From Actinomadura rifamycini DSM 43936 (GTDB lineage Bacteria > Actinomycetota > Actinomycetes > Streptosporangiales > Streptosporangiaceae): a stretch of DNA of 64,000 nucleotides. The stretch spans positions 62,001 to 126,000 of the forward strand of contig NZ_AULB01000013.1 in NCBI RefSeq assembly GCF_000425065.1. The letters run 5' to 3'. Both the position numbers and the translations under genes were made by a program. Under the pieces are notes generated by a model, which had not been told where the DNA came from, did no database searches, and worked only from the letters and a program-made list of their open reading frames with translations. Below, piece after piece: positions 33,265 through 41,652 of this stretch (position 1 is the first letter of the stretch; the number at the start of each line of letters is the position of its first letter).

Positions 33265-34343
33265 CCCGCACCGAGGACCAGGAGCTCATCGCCGCGACCG
33301 CCCGCGGGCTCCTGGCCTCCCGCGGCGCGGCCGCGGGGGCGCGGGCGGTGGACGGCGACCCGGCGGGGCACTCGGCGGACCTGTGGAAGGAGATGGCCGG
33401 GCTCGGCTGGACCGGCCTGCCCTTCCCCGCGGACGCCGGCGGCGCGGGCGGCGACTTCGTCGACGCCTGCCTGCTGTTCGAGGAGCTCGGGTACGCGCTC
33501 GTCCCGAGCCCGCTCGCCGCGTCCGTCGCCGCGTGCGGCATGCCGATCGCCCGGTTCGGCACCCCGGAGCAGCGGGAGCGGTGGCTCGGCGGGATCGCCG
33601 CCGGGCGCGTCGCGACCGCCGCGCCCCTCCCGTGGGACCGGCCCGGCGAGGGACCGGTCGCCCGCCCCGACGGGGCCGGGTACGTCCTCGACGGCGTCGC
33701 GACGTTCGTCCCGTTCGCCGCGTCCGCCGAGAACGTCCTCGTCGTGGCGCGGCTGGACGGCGAACCCCGCGCGTTCTGGGCCGACGCGTCGGCCGCGACC
33801 CCGCGCCCGGCGGGGACGCTCGGTTTCGACCGCCCGTGCCACCTCGACCTCGCGGGCGTCCGCGTCGCACCGGACGGCGTCCTCGGCGCCGACCGGGCCG
33901 CCGCGGACGCGGTCTCCCTGTTCGGCGCCGCGGCGGCCTGCGCGGAGATGGTCGGCGGCGCGCAGCGGGTGCTCGACATGACGGTCGCGTACGCGGGGGA
34001 GCGGCGCCAGTTCGGCCGCCCCATCGGGACGTTCCAGGCGGTGCAGCACCACTGCTCCGACATGGCCGTCGACGTCCTCGGCTCCCGCTTCATCGCCTAC
34101 GAGGCGATCTGGCGGCTGTCGGCCGGACGGGAGGCCGCCGCGGACGTCGCGACCGCCAAGGCGTGGGTGAGCGAGGCGTACGAGCGGGTGTGCGCGCTCG
34201 GCCACCAGGTGCACGGCGCGATCGGCTTCACCCGGGAGCACGACCTGCACCTGTTCTCCCGCCACGCGATGTCGGCCGCCCTCGCCCACGGCGACGCGGC
34301 CCTGCACCTCGACCGCCTCGCGACCGCCCTCGACGTCCCCTGA
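33255..34343 (+). CDS. Acyl-CoA dehydrogenase (small subunit-like)
   Basis: Protein of 362 residues with the acyl-CoA dehydrogenase fold but shorter and more divergent than the one at 30292. It has LWKEMAGLGWTGLPFPADAGG, a middle beta-domain, and the C-terminal AYAGERRQFGRPIGTFQAVQ and HQVHGAIGFTREHDLHL. The clear GSGSD FAD/substrate motif of the large subunit is absent. Such short partners are found next to full-length ACADs in actinobacterial heterotetrameric FadE enzymes. Last gene of the operon; a strong hairpin follows. Confidence 0.9.
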   Translation: MDLTRTEDQELIAATARGLLASRGAAAGARAVDGDPAGHSADLWKEMAGLGWTGLPFPADAGGAGGDFVDACLLFEELGYALVPSPLAASVAACGMPIARFGTPEQRERWLGGIAAGRVATAAPLPWDRPGEGPVARPDGAGYVLDGVATFVPFAASAENVLVVARLDGEPRAFWADASAATPRPAGTLGFDRPCHLDLAGVRVAPDGVLGADRAAADAVSLFGAAAACAEMVGGAQRVLDMTVAYAGERRQFGRPIGTFQAVQHHCSDMAVDVLGSRFIAYEAIWRLSAGREAAADVATAKAWVSEAYERVCALGHQVHGAIGFTREHDLHLFSRHAMSAALAHGDAALHLDRLATALDVP

Positions 34344-34349
34344 CCCGAC

Positions 34350-34376
34350 GGGCCCCGGCCGCCCCGGCCGGGGCCC
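34350..34376. terminator. Bidirectional terminator hairpin
   Basis: A perfect 11-bp inverted repeat (34350-34360 with 34366-34376, GGGCCCCGGCC) with a 5-nt loop lies between the convergent acyl-CoA dehydrogenase and PucR-type genes. It has no T-run. Confidence 0.8.
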
Positions 34377-34401
34377 TCGCCGGGGCGCTCGCGGGCGGGC
34401 G

Positions 34402-35541
34402 TCACTCGCCGGGTTCCAGCCAGGTGTGGAGGGCCCACCACCAGCGCAGGGCGTCGAGGACCGTGCCTTCCGTGCCCGGCGACGCGCCGACGACCTCCTC
34501 CAGCCGCCCCAGCCGGTACCGGACGGTGTTCGGGTGGACGTGCAGCGCCGCGGCCGTCCGGTCCAGCCGGCGCTCGTGGTCCAGGTACGCCAGCGCGGTC
34601 GCCGCGAGCTCCCGGTGGAACGAGTCGTCCGGGTTCAGCGGGCCCAGCAGCGTCCGGTTCAGCAGCCCCGCCAGCGCGGGCTGCGCCGCCAGCGCCGTCA
34701 CGCCCGCGAGATCCGTCAGCTCCCGCAGCCCGCGCAGCCCCCGCGCCTCCGCCGCCTCCAGCGCGGACCCGCACAGCGCGTACATCCCGGCGGCCTCGCC
34801 GAGCCGTGCCGGCGGCGCGCACACCACGAGCACGTCCGCGTCCAGCCCGTCCGGAAGCCGCGGCGTCAGGCCCGACAACCGCCCGTCCACCAGCCCGAAC
34901 ACGCCGCCGCACACCGCGAGCCGCCGCTCCACCGCCCGCACCTGCACCGGGTCGGCGACGTTCGACGCCAGGCACCGGTACAGCCCGTCCGGCCGCAGCC
35001 CCGCGTGCAGGACGTCCTCCTCCGCCGGGACCTCGCCGTGCAGCAGCCGCCGCAGCACCTGGAACCGGACGTCCCGCGCCGTCCCCGCCAGCTCCAGCTC
35101 GGCCGTCCGGTACCCGTTCACCACCGCCCGCTCCAGCGCCCCCACCCGCGGTTCGAGCTCCAGCAGCGCCGTCAGCATCACCCGCTCCGGCACGCCCGCC
35201 GCCCGGCCCCGCACCACCGCGATCTGCGCCGCGCGGCTCCGTCCCGCCTGCACCCCGTGCAGCAGCGCCGTGATCGGCACCCCCTGCGCCGCGCGGTCCG
35301 CGCCCAGCCGCGCCGCCGCCGCCAGGTCGCCCTCCCGCGCGAGCACCACCGGCAGCACCAGCGCGACGTGCCGCCGCGTCTCCTCCTCCGGCAGCCGCGC
35401 CACCGGCGGCGACTGGCTCCGCGCCGCCCGGACGATCTCCTCGATCACGCTCGCGTCCGCGGCCATCCCGCGCAGCACCGAAGCGAACTCCTCGTGCACG
35501 ATCACCGCCGGGGTTGTGGGCCGGTTCCAACCAACATGCAC
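34402..35541 (-). CDS. PucR-type regulator
   Basis: Regulator of up to 379 residues. An N-terminal helical domain and a CdaR-like middle precede the C-terminal PucR HTH: LDHERRLDRTAAALHVHPNTVRYRLGRLEEV (written here only as the block around residues 329-359, key segment HPNTVRYRLGRL). The longest start is GTG 35541. A GTG at about 35505 is also possible, and no good ribosome site decides. It lies between the CoA-ligase operon (convergent) and the beta-propeller gene (divergent). It is a different subtype from the PucR protein at 523. Likely regulator of one of the two adjacent units. Confidence 0.82.
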   Translation of the reverse strand: MHVGWNRPTTPAVIVHEEFASVLRGMAADASVIEEIVRAARSQSPPVARLPEEETRRHVALVLPVVLAREGDLAAAARLGADRAAQGVPITALLHGVQAGRSRAAQIAVVRGRAAGVPERVMLTALLELEPRVGALERAVVNGYRTAELELAGTARDVRFQVLRRLLHGEVPAEEDVLHAGLRPDGLYRCLASNVADPVQVRAVERRLAVCGGVFGLVDGRLSGLTPRLPDGLDADVLVVCAPPARLGEAAGMYALCGSALEAAEARGLRGLRELTDLAGVTALAAQPALAGLLNRTLLGPLNPDDSFHRELAATALAYLDHERRLDRTAAALHVHPNTVRYRLGRLEEVVGASPGTEGTVLDALRWWWALHTWLEPGE

Positions 35542-35626
35542 CGTGTTGTCCGCCGCGCCCTATCCGGAGCGGACGGGCGCTTGCTTTCCTATCGGCTACC
35601 GAAAAGTAACACCGCGAGGAGCGGCC

Positions 35627-36853
35627 ATGAAGCCCCGGACGATCAGCTGCGGCCTCGCCGCCGCGGCCCTCACCGCCACACTCGCCGCCGCCCCCGCCGA
35701 CGCGGCGGAGCTCCGCGAGGTGATGTTCGTCGGCAACAACTGGGACGGCACCGCCCACGTCATCGAGGCGCGCGGCGACTTCGAGGCCATCGGCCGGATC
35801 AACGTCGTCCCCGACAAGGAGGAGCGCCTCCAGGAGATCTACAGCGACCCGGTCAAGCTGGTCTTCTTCCTCGGCATCCGCATCACCGTCGGCGAGGGCC
35901 ACGACCAGTACGTCGACGACATGTACTCCACCCCCGACGGCCGCTCCATGGTCGTCTCCCGCCCCAGCTTCGCCGACGTCGTCTCCATCGACCTCGAGAC
36001 CGGCGACCTCAACTGGCGCTTCCCCGTCTCCGGCCACCGCGCCGACCACATGGCCGTCTCGCCCGACGGGAACTCCGTCGCCGTCTCCGCCTCGACGTCC
36101 AACACCGTGCACGTCCTCGACATCGAGACCGGCGAGCAGCTCGGCTCGTTCGCCACCGGCGACAAGCCGCACGAGAACGTCTACACGCAGGACGGCCGCT
36201 ACCTCTGGAACATGTCGATCGGCGAGGTCAACAACGACCTGGACGCGCCCTGGCTCGACTTCACCAAGGGCGACCGGAAGATCACCATCGTCGACACCAC
36301 CACCTTCGAGACCGTCCGCACCATCGACATGCGCGACCGCCTCGACGCCTTCGGCCGCGAGGACCTCTCCGACTCCGTCCGCCCCGTCGCGTTCACCCCC
36401 GACGAGTCGAAGCTGTACTTCCAGGTGTCGTTCTTCAACGGCTTCCTCGAGTACGACGTCGAGTCCGACACGATCACCCGCGTCAAGGAACTTCCGAAGA
36501 ACCCCGAGACCAGCGACGACCGCACCACGTTCGTCAACGACTCCCGCCACCACGGCATGTCGATGAGCCCCGACGGCTCGAAGCTCTGCATCGCGGGCAC
36601 GATGGACGACTACGCCACGGTCGTCGACCGCGCCACCCTGCAGGAAGGCCCCCTGGTCACCGCGTCCAAGCCCTACTGGGCCACCGTCAGCGGCGACGGG
36701 AAGTCGTGCGTCATCTCCGAGAGCGGCACCGACCAGGTCACCGCGATCAGCTTCGCCACCGGCCGCAAGATCGCGTCCGTCCCGGTCGGCGACCACCCCC
36801 AGCGCGTCCGCCTCGCCCACATCCCCGCCGACTGGACGCCCCCGGCCGGCTGA
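35627..36853 (+). CDS. Secreted YncE-like seven-bladed beta-propeller protein
   Basis: Protein of 408 residues with a signal peptide (cleavage-like ADAA near residue 26). Several propeller blades follow with repeated motifs of the form TPDGRSMVVS, SPDGNSVAVSAS, TQDGRYLWNMS, TPDESKLYFQ and SPDGSKLCIAG. The fold matches YncE/PQQ-like or quinohemoprotein-type propellers; no heme-binding CxxCH is present. An interaction or ligand-binding function outside the membrane is more likely than catalysis. GAGGAG precedes the ATG. The stop directly abuts the stop of a small minus-strand frame. Confidence 0.85.
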   Translation: MKPRTISCGLAAAALTATLAAAPADAAELREVMFVGNNWDGTAHVIEARGDFEAIGRINVVPDKEERLQEIYSDPVKLVFFLGIRITVGEGHDQYVDDMYSTPDGRSMVVSRPSFADVVSIDLETGDLNWRFPVSGHRADHMAVSPDGNSVAVSASTSNTVHVLDIETGEQLGSFATGDKPHENVYTQDGRYLWNMSIGEVNNDLDAPWLDFTKGDRKITIVDTTTFETVRTIDMRDRLDAFGREDLSDSVRPVAFTPDESKLYFQVSFFNGFLEYDVESDTITRVKELPKNPETSDDRTTFVNDSRHHGMSMSPDGSKLCIAGTMDDYATVVDRATLQEGPLVTASKPYWATVSGDGKSCVISESGTDQVTAISFATGRKIASVPVGDHPQRVRLAHIPADWTPPAG

Positions 36854-36985
36854 TCACCGCCACCGGAGCGCGAGCCGCCTGACCGGCCACAACCACCACG
36901 GACGCGACAGCCCGAGCACGATCGCGTCCCGGATCCCCCGCCGCACCGGTTCCGCCGCCGCCCACCCCCGGACCAACCCGATCAC
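36854..36985 (-). CDS. Possible small basic/hydrophobic peptide coupled to CitE-like gene
   Basis: A 43-residue frame starting at GTG 36985, which overlaps the stop codon of the CoA lyase gene (GTGA), and ending flush against the convergent propeller gene. The product has a short hydrophobic middle, an unusual RPWWLWPVRRLALRWR tail, and a net positive charge. I know no family for it. The overlap and lack of spacer suggest a real translated cistron; its small size keeps confidence low. Confidence 0.35.
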   Translation of the reverse strand: MIGLVRGWAAAEPVRRGIRDAIVLGLSRPWWLWPVRRLALRWR

Positions 36986-37893
36986 CGCATCGGACCCGGG
37001 CCGGCGAGCTCCGCCTTGCGGAGGGTGTTGGCGGCGTGGCGCATGTGGGCGGCGTCGACGAGCCGGCCGTCGCGGCCGATGGCGCCCGTGCCGGAGTCGG
37101 ACGCGCCCCGGTAGACCTCCATCGCCTCCCGGGCCTCCGCCACCTCCTCGGGGGTGGGGGAGAAGACGTCGTTGGCGATCGGCACCTGGGACGGGTGGAT
37201 CGCCCACTTGCCGTCGAAGCCGAGCAGCGCGGCGTGCCCGGCGGCGCGGCGGTAGCCGTCCGGGTCGCGGTACGCCGGGTACGGGGCGTCGATCGCGTCG
37301 ACGCCCGCGGCGCGGGCCGCGGTGAGGACCTGGACGCGCGCGTGGTGCCAGAAGTCGCCCGGGTAGTCGCCGAGCGGGTCGAAGTTGCCGTCGACGCGGG
37401 CGCGCAGGGACGCGGACAGGTCGCCCGCGCCGAAGATGACGGCTTCGAGGCGGGACGAGGCGCGGGCGATCTCGGCCGCGTTCGCGAGGCCCTCGGCCTC
37501 CTCGATGAGCACTTCGAGCCCGATGCGCTTGGAGAGCGCGAGCTTCTCCTCGAGCTGGGTGAGCAGGACGTCCACCCACCAGACGTCGCGGGCCGTGCGG
37601 GCCTTCGGGACGATCAGGACGTCGAGGGCGTCGCGGGCGCCGGTGACGATCTCGATGACGTCGTCGTGGCACCAGCGGGTGTCGAGCCCGTTCACCCGGA
37701 CGGCGCGGGCGGTGCGCCCCCAGTCGAGGCCGGTGAGCGCCGCGACGGCGGTCGCCCGCGCGGCCTCCTTCGCGGCGGGGGCGCACGCGTCCTCCAGGTC
37801 GAGGAAGACGAGGTCGGCGCCGGACTTCGCGGCCTTCTCGCACATGTGCCCGCTGCTCGCGGGCGTCGCCAGTTCCGACCGTCTCGGCCGCAT
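36982..37893 (-). CDS. HpcH/HpaI aldolase / CitE-like CoA ester lyase
   Basis: Protein of 303 residues of the citrate-lyase-beta/malyl-CoA-lyase family. It begins RRSELATPASSGHMCEKAA, then shows ADLVFLDLEDACAP with the metal-site acidic residues, VRVNGLDT, and LEVLIEEAEGLANA. The Mg-binding FGAGDLSASL and the C-terminal FDGKWAIHPSQVPIAND follow. It probably cleaves or forms a (methyl)malyl-, citramalyl- or related hydroxyacyl-CoA. The start overlaps the CaiB stop by one base (TGATG), so it is co-translated with the CoA transferase. Confidence 0.92.
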   Translation of the reverse strand: MRPRRSELATPASSGHMCEKAAKSGADLVFLDLEDACAPAAKEAARATAVAALTGLDWGRTARAVRVNGLDTRWCHDDVIEIVTGARDALDVLIVPKARTARDVWWVDVLLTQLEEKLALSKRIGLEVLIEEAEGLANAAEIARASSRLEAVIFGAGDLSASLRARVDGNFDPLGDYPGDFWHHARVQVLTAARAAGVDAIDAPYPAYRDPDGYRRAAGHAALLGFDGKWAIHPSQVPIANDVFSPTPEEVAEAREAMEVYRGASDSGTGAIGRDGRLVDAAHMRHAANTLRKAELAGPGPMR

Positions 37894-39086
37894 CAGATGA
37901 TCCCTTCCGCTTCGAGGGCGTCGATCTCGCCGGGGGCGAGGCCGAGCAGTCCTCCGTACACGTGGTCGTTGTCGGCGCCGAGCGGGCGGCCGAGGTGCGC
38001 GACGCGTCCGGGCGTGTCGCTGAGCCGGGCGACGGGGGCCTGCACGGTGACGCGGCCGAAGTCGGGGTCGTCCACGGGCAGGAACGTACCGCGCGCCCGC
38101 AGGTGCTCGTCGGCGAGCAGGCGCGGCGCGTCGCAGACGGGCGCGGCGGTGACCTCGGCGGCCTCGAACACCGCCATGGCCTCGTCGAGCGTCCGCGTCC
38201 CGACCCACGCGGCGACCAGCCCGTCCACCTCGACGGCCCGGTCCTGCCGGCGCACCGGGTCGGCGTAGTCGGGGTGCTCGGCCAGGTCGGGACGGCCGAT
38301 GGCGCGGAACACGCGGACCGCGATGCTCGGCGACGCGCTGGAGATCGCGAGCCACTCGCCGTCGGACGTCCGGTAGGCGTTGCGCGGCGCGCTGGCGTCG
38401 AGCCGGTTGCCCGCCCGGCGCTTGACGACGCCGAGCTGGTCGTAGGCGAGCGTCGAGGTCTCCAGGAGGCGGGTCAGCGGTTCGAGGAGGCTGACGTCGA
38501 CGAGCTGGCCGGGGGCGTCGTGGACGTCGCGGTGGTACAGCGCCATCATCACCGCGTACGTGGCGGCGAGGCCCGCGACGCCGTCGGCGAGCATGAACGG
38601 CGGCAGCGTCGGGGGGCCGTCGGGCTGCCCGGTGAGGTGCGCGAACCCGCTCATCGCCTCGGCGAGCGTGCCGTACCCCGGACGGTCGCTCTTGGGGCCG
38701 CCGCCCCCGTAGCCGCTGATGTGCGCGTACACGATGTGCGGGTGCGCGGCGTGCACGGACGCGTAGTCGACGCCCCACCGTTCGAGGGCGCTGGGCCGGT
38801 TGCCGACGACGAGGACGTCCGCGGTGGCGAGCAGCTTGTGGAGGAGCCGCTGCCCCTCGGCGCGGCGCAGGTCGAGCGTCGCGCACTTCTTGTTCCGGCT
38901 GATGCTCTTCCACACCAGCCCGATCCCGTCGCGGCGCTCGCCCCACGTGCGCATCGGGTCGCCGGTGCCCGGCTGCTCGATCTTGACGACCTCGGCGCCG
39001 AACTCGCCGAGCGCGGTGGCGACCATCGGGCCCGCGGCGAGCGTGGCCGCCTCGACGACCCGCACGCCGGTCAGGGGGCCGGGCAT
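37893..39086 (-). CDS. CaiB/BaiF family CoA transferase
   Basis: Class III CoA transferase of 397 residues. It opens LTGVRVVEAATLAAGPMVAT, then GAEVVKIEQPGTGDPMRTWG, NRNKK-like SRNKKCATLDL, and the catalytic Asp region FMLADGVAGLAATYA near residue 170. C-terminal LLADEHLRARG follows. It moves CoA between carboxylic acids, here probably to or from an intermediate cleaved by the neighbouring CitE-like lyase. It lies 1 nt after the aldehyde dehydrogenase stop. Confidence 0.94.
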   Translation of the reverse strand: MPGPLTGVRVVEAATLAAGPMVATALGEFGAEVVKIEQPGTGDPMRTWGERRDGIGLVWKSISRNKKCATLDLRRAEGQRLLHKLLATADVLVVGNRPSALERWGVDYASVHAAHPHIVYAHISGYGGGGPKSDRPGYGTLAEAMSGFAHLTGQPDGPPTLPPFMLADGVAGLAATYAVMMALYHRDVHDAPGQLVDVSLLEPLTRLLETSTLAYDQLGVVKRRAGNRLDASAPRNAYRTSDGEWLAISSASPSIAVRVFRAIGRPDLAEHPDYADPVRRQDRAVEVDGLVAAWVGTRTLDEAMAVFEAAEVTAAPVCDAPRLLADEHLRARGTFLPVDDPDFGRVTVQAPVARLSDTPGRVAHLGRPLGADNDHVYGGLLGLAPGEIDALEAEGII

Positions 39087-39087
39087 C

Positions 39088-40581
39088 TCAGCCCTCCGCC
39101 GCGAGCGAGATCGACTTCGGCTCCAGGTAGCCGTCGAGGCCCTCGGGGCCGAGTTCGCGGCCGATGCCGCTGGCCTTCACGCCGCCGAACGGCGCCGCGG
39201 GGTCCATGCTGTACGGCTGGTTGACGCCGAACGATCCGGTGCGGACGCCCCGCGCGGCGCGCAGCCCCCGGTCGGTGTCGGCCGTCCAGACCGAGCCGGA
39301 CAGCCCGTACTCGGAGTCGTTCGCGATCGCGACGGCGTCGTCGTCGCCGTCGTGGGCGATGACGGACAGGACGGGCCCGAAGATCTCCTCGCGGGCGATC
39401 CGCATCGAGTTGGCGACGTCGGCGAACAGGGTCGGGCGGACGTACCAGCCGCGGTCGAGCCCGTCCGGCACGCCGTCGCCGCCGACGACGATCCGCGCGC
39501 CCTCGGCGCGGCCCGCCGCGATGTACCCCCGGACGCGCTCCCGCCGGCGGCGCGCGACGAGCGGCCCGATTTCGGTGGCCGGGTCGGACGGGTCGCCGAC
39601 GCGGAGGGACGCGACCATGTCCGCGAGGGCGTCGACGTGCTCGGCGTACCGGCCGCGGGGGACGAGCACGCGGGTCTGCGCGACGCACGCCTGCCCGCTG
39701 TTCATCAGCCCGGCGACCTTGATCCCTTCGGCGACGGCGACGGCGGCGGGGTCGGCGTCGTCCAGGACGATCGCGGCGGACTTCCCGCCGAGTTCGAGGC
39801 TCGCCCGCTTCAGCGCGGCGCCGCACGCCTGCGCGACGTCCCGTCCGGCGGCGGTGGACCCGGTGAACGACACCTTGTCGACGCCGGGGTGCGACACCAG
39901 GTGCCGCCCGACGTCCGGTCCGGCGGGCAGGATGCTCACGACGCCGGGCGGCAGGCCCGCCTCGGCGACGAGCTCGGCGAGCAGCAGCGCGTCCAGCGGC
40001 GTCTCCGGGGACGGCTTCACGACGACCGAGCACCCGGCGACGAGGGCCGGGGCGAGCTTCCCGACCAGCAGGAACTGCGGCATGTTCCACGGGACGATCC
40101 CCGCGACGACGCCGACCGGCTCCTTGCGGACGAGCACGTCCGTCCCGAACATGCCGGGCCGGGCCCGCTCCCACGCGACGGTCCCGGCGATGTCGGCGAA
40201 CGCGTTCAGCAGCACCATCGGCAGCGTGGCCTGCGAGAACTTCGAGAACGTGATCGGCGCGCCCATCTCCGCCGTGATGAGCCGCGCCATCTCCTCGCGC
40301 CGCCCCTTGTAGAGGCCGGCGAGCCGCCGGACGGCCGCGGCGCGTTCGGCCGGGTCGAGCCGGGGCCAGGGGCCGTCGTCGAACGCGGCGCGGGCGGCCG
40401 CGACGGCGCGGTCGGCGTCCGCGGGGGCGGCGCCCGCGACGGACGCGATGACCTCCCCGGTGTGCGGGGAGACGACGTCGATGGCGCCGTCCGTGCTCGG
40501 TGCGGCCCACTCCCCGCCGATGAACAGCCGTTCCCGCTCGACTCCGATGCCTGCCAGCGCGGTCGCGCCGTGCTCGCCCAT
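39088..40581 (-). CDS. NAD(P)-dependent aldehyde dehydrogenase
   Basis: Aldehyde dehydrogenase of 497 residues with all key features: FIGGEW near the N-terminus, the oxyanion Asn in PWNMPQFL, the cofactor loop FTGSTAAGRDVA, the general base in LELGGKSAAIV, and the catalytic Cys in NSGQACVAQTRVLVP. A C-terminal PFGGVKASGIGRELG completes it. It oxidises an aldehyde from the catabolic pathway to the acid. Separated from the upstream LLM oxidoreductase by three tandem hairpin repeats. Confidence 0.95.
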   Translation of the reverse strand: MGEHGATALAGIGVERERLFIGGEWAAPSTDGAIDVVSPHTGEVIASVAGAAPADADRAVAAARAAFDDGPWPRLDPAERAAAVRRLAGLYKGRREEMARLITAEMGAPITFSKFSQATLPMVLLNAFADIAGTVAWERARPGMFGTDVLVRKEPVGVVAGIVPWNMPQFLLVGKLAPALVAGCSVVVKPSPETPLDALLLAELVAEAGLPPGVVSILPAGPDVGRHLVSHPGVDKVSFTGSTAAGRDVAQACGAALKRASLELGGKSAAIVLDDADPAAVAVAEGIKVAGLMNSGQACVAQTRVLVPRGRYAEHVDALADMVASLRVGDPSDPATEIGPLVARRRRERVRGYIAAGRAEGARIVVGGDGVPDGLDRGWYVRPTLFADVANSMRIAREEIFGPVLSVIAHDGDDDAVAIANDSEYGLSGSVWTADTDRGLRAARGVRTGSFGVNQPYSMDPAAPFGGVKASGIGRELGPEGLDGYLEPKSISLAAEG

Positions 40582-40591
40582 GTGTCCCTCT

Positions 40592-40664
40592 CCTATCTGC
40601 CCGCGAGGCGGGCGTTCCTACCTGCCCGCGAGGCGGGCGCCCCTACCTGCCCGCGAGGCGGGCG
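40592..40664. repeat. Three tandem 25-bp hairpin repeats
   Basis: CCTAyCTGCCCGCGAGGCGG followed by GCG is present at 40592-40614, 40617-40639 and 40642-40664, with a strict 25-bp period. Each unit contains the hairpin GCCCGC-GAG-GCGGGC. The rightmost copy encodes the last codons (RLAGR) and stop of the LLM oxidoreductase gene; the other two fill the gap before the aldehyde dehydrogenase start. The array looks like a duplicated gene end and puts three strong hairpins into the intercistronic RNA. Confidence 0.9.
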
Positions 40665-41602
40665 ACGACGGGCGCGAACCGCTCCATCTCCCGCTGCTGG
40701 ACGCTGATGTAGTTCGCGCCGAACGCCGCGCGGCGCTCGGTGAGCCGGTCGGCGACCTCGTCGAGCGAGCCGACCAGGACGTTCGGGTGGTCGGGCAGGC
40801 CGTCCGGCGGGACGCCCATGAGGTCGGCGACCCGCCGGACGGCCGCGTCCGGGTCGTCGGTGACCGCGGTGAAGAACGGCGACGCCTCGATCTCGAGGTC
40901 CGCGAGCCGCGCGCCCGCCGCCTCCCGGACGAGGCCGAACCGGTGCGCGGCCTCCTGCGGCGGCGTCCGTCCGGCCTCGTTGACGGCGTCGAACGGGACG
41001 TTGTTGACGCTGACGATGTCGGCCTCGCGGGCCGCGAGGGACAGCACGCGCCGCCGCGCGCCGCCGATCATGATCGGCGGCCGGGGGCGCTGCACCGGCG
41101 CGGGCAGCCCCGCGTACCCGGTCGCGACGGCGTGCGCGCCGCGCAGGTCGAGCGGCTCGCCGCCCCAGTGCGCCTTGACGAGCGCGACGACCTCCTCGAG
41201 CTTGTCGACGCGGCGTCCGGGCGGCGCGAACTCCAGGCCCATCGCCGCGTACTCCAGGGGGCTCCAGCCGGCGCCGACGCCGAACTCGAGGCGTCCGTCC
41301 GACAGCAGGTCGAGGGTCGCGGCCTCCTTCGCGAGGACGGCCGGGACGTGGTAGTCGACGCAGAACACGCGGCAGCCGACGCGCAGCGTCGTGGTCGCGG
41401 CGGCGGCGGTCGCCATCGCGGCGATCGGCGCGAGGTGCTGCGGCGGGAGCCGCGACGCGCGGGCCGCCCGTCCCGGCCCCAGGTAGTGGTCGGACACGAA
41501 CAGCGTCGCGTACCCGAGGTCCTCGGCCGCGCGGGCGAGGTCGCGCCACTCCGCTCCCGAGGTCGCCTTCGTCGCCTGGACGGCGAAGCGAAAAGGATGC
41601 AT
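40643..41602 (-). CDS. LLM-class F420-dependent oxidoreductase
   Basis: Luciferase-like (TIM-barrel) protein of 319 residues. It opens FRFAVQATKATSGAEWRDLA, then LGYATLFVSDHYLGPG and VFCVDYHVPAVLAKEAATLD. DGRLEFGVGAGWSPLEYAAMG and PPIMIGGARRRVLSLAAREAD are typical of the TIGR03621-like F420 group. It could reduce or oxidise a pathway intermediate using F420 or flavin. ATG 41602 was taken; GTG 41611 is a near alternative, and neither has a clear ribosome site. It is divergent from the C-C hydrolase at 41653 across a short region containing the CAGAAGTCTGT motif. Confidence 0.88.
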   Translation of the reverse strand: MHPFRFAVQATKATSGAEWRDLARAAEDLGYATLFVSDHYLGPGRAARASRLPPQHLAPIAAMATAAAATTTLRVGCRVFCVDYHVPAVLAKEAATLDLLSDGRLEFGVGAGWSPLEYAAMGLEFAPPGRRVDKLEEVVALVKAHWGGEPLDLRGAHAVATGYAGLPAPVQRPRPPIMIGGARRRVLSLAAREADIVSVNNVPFDAVNEAGRTPPQEAAHRFGLVREAAGARLADLEIEASPFFTAVTDDPDAAVRRVADLMGVPPDGLPDHPNVLVGSLDEVADRLTERRAAFGANYISVQQREMERFAPVVARLAGR

Positions 41603-41618
41603 ATTTGGCACCGTACAT

Positions 41619-41629
41619 CAGAAGTCTGT
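41619..41629. promoter_or_regulatory. CAGAAGTCTRT motif, copy 1
   Basis: CAGAAGTCTGT, containing the inverted repeat CAGA-AG-TCTG, lies between the divergent LLM oxidoreductase and C-C hydrolase starts. A 10/11 match occurs at 42538-42548, upstream of the Rieske oxygenase. Candidate operator for the PaaX-type regulator at 45107, by location only. Confidence 0.4.
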
Positions 41630-41652
41630 CGCATAACAGAGAGGACGGCGCG

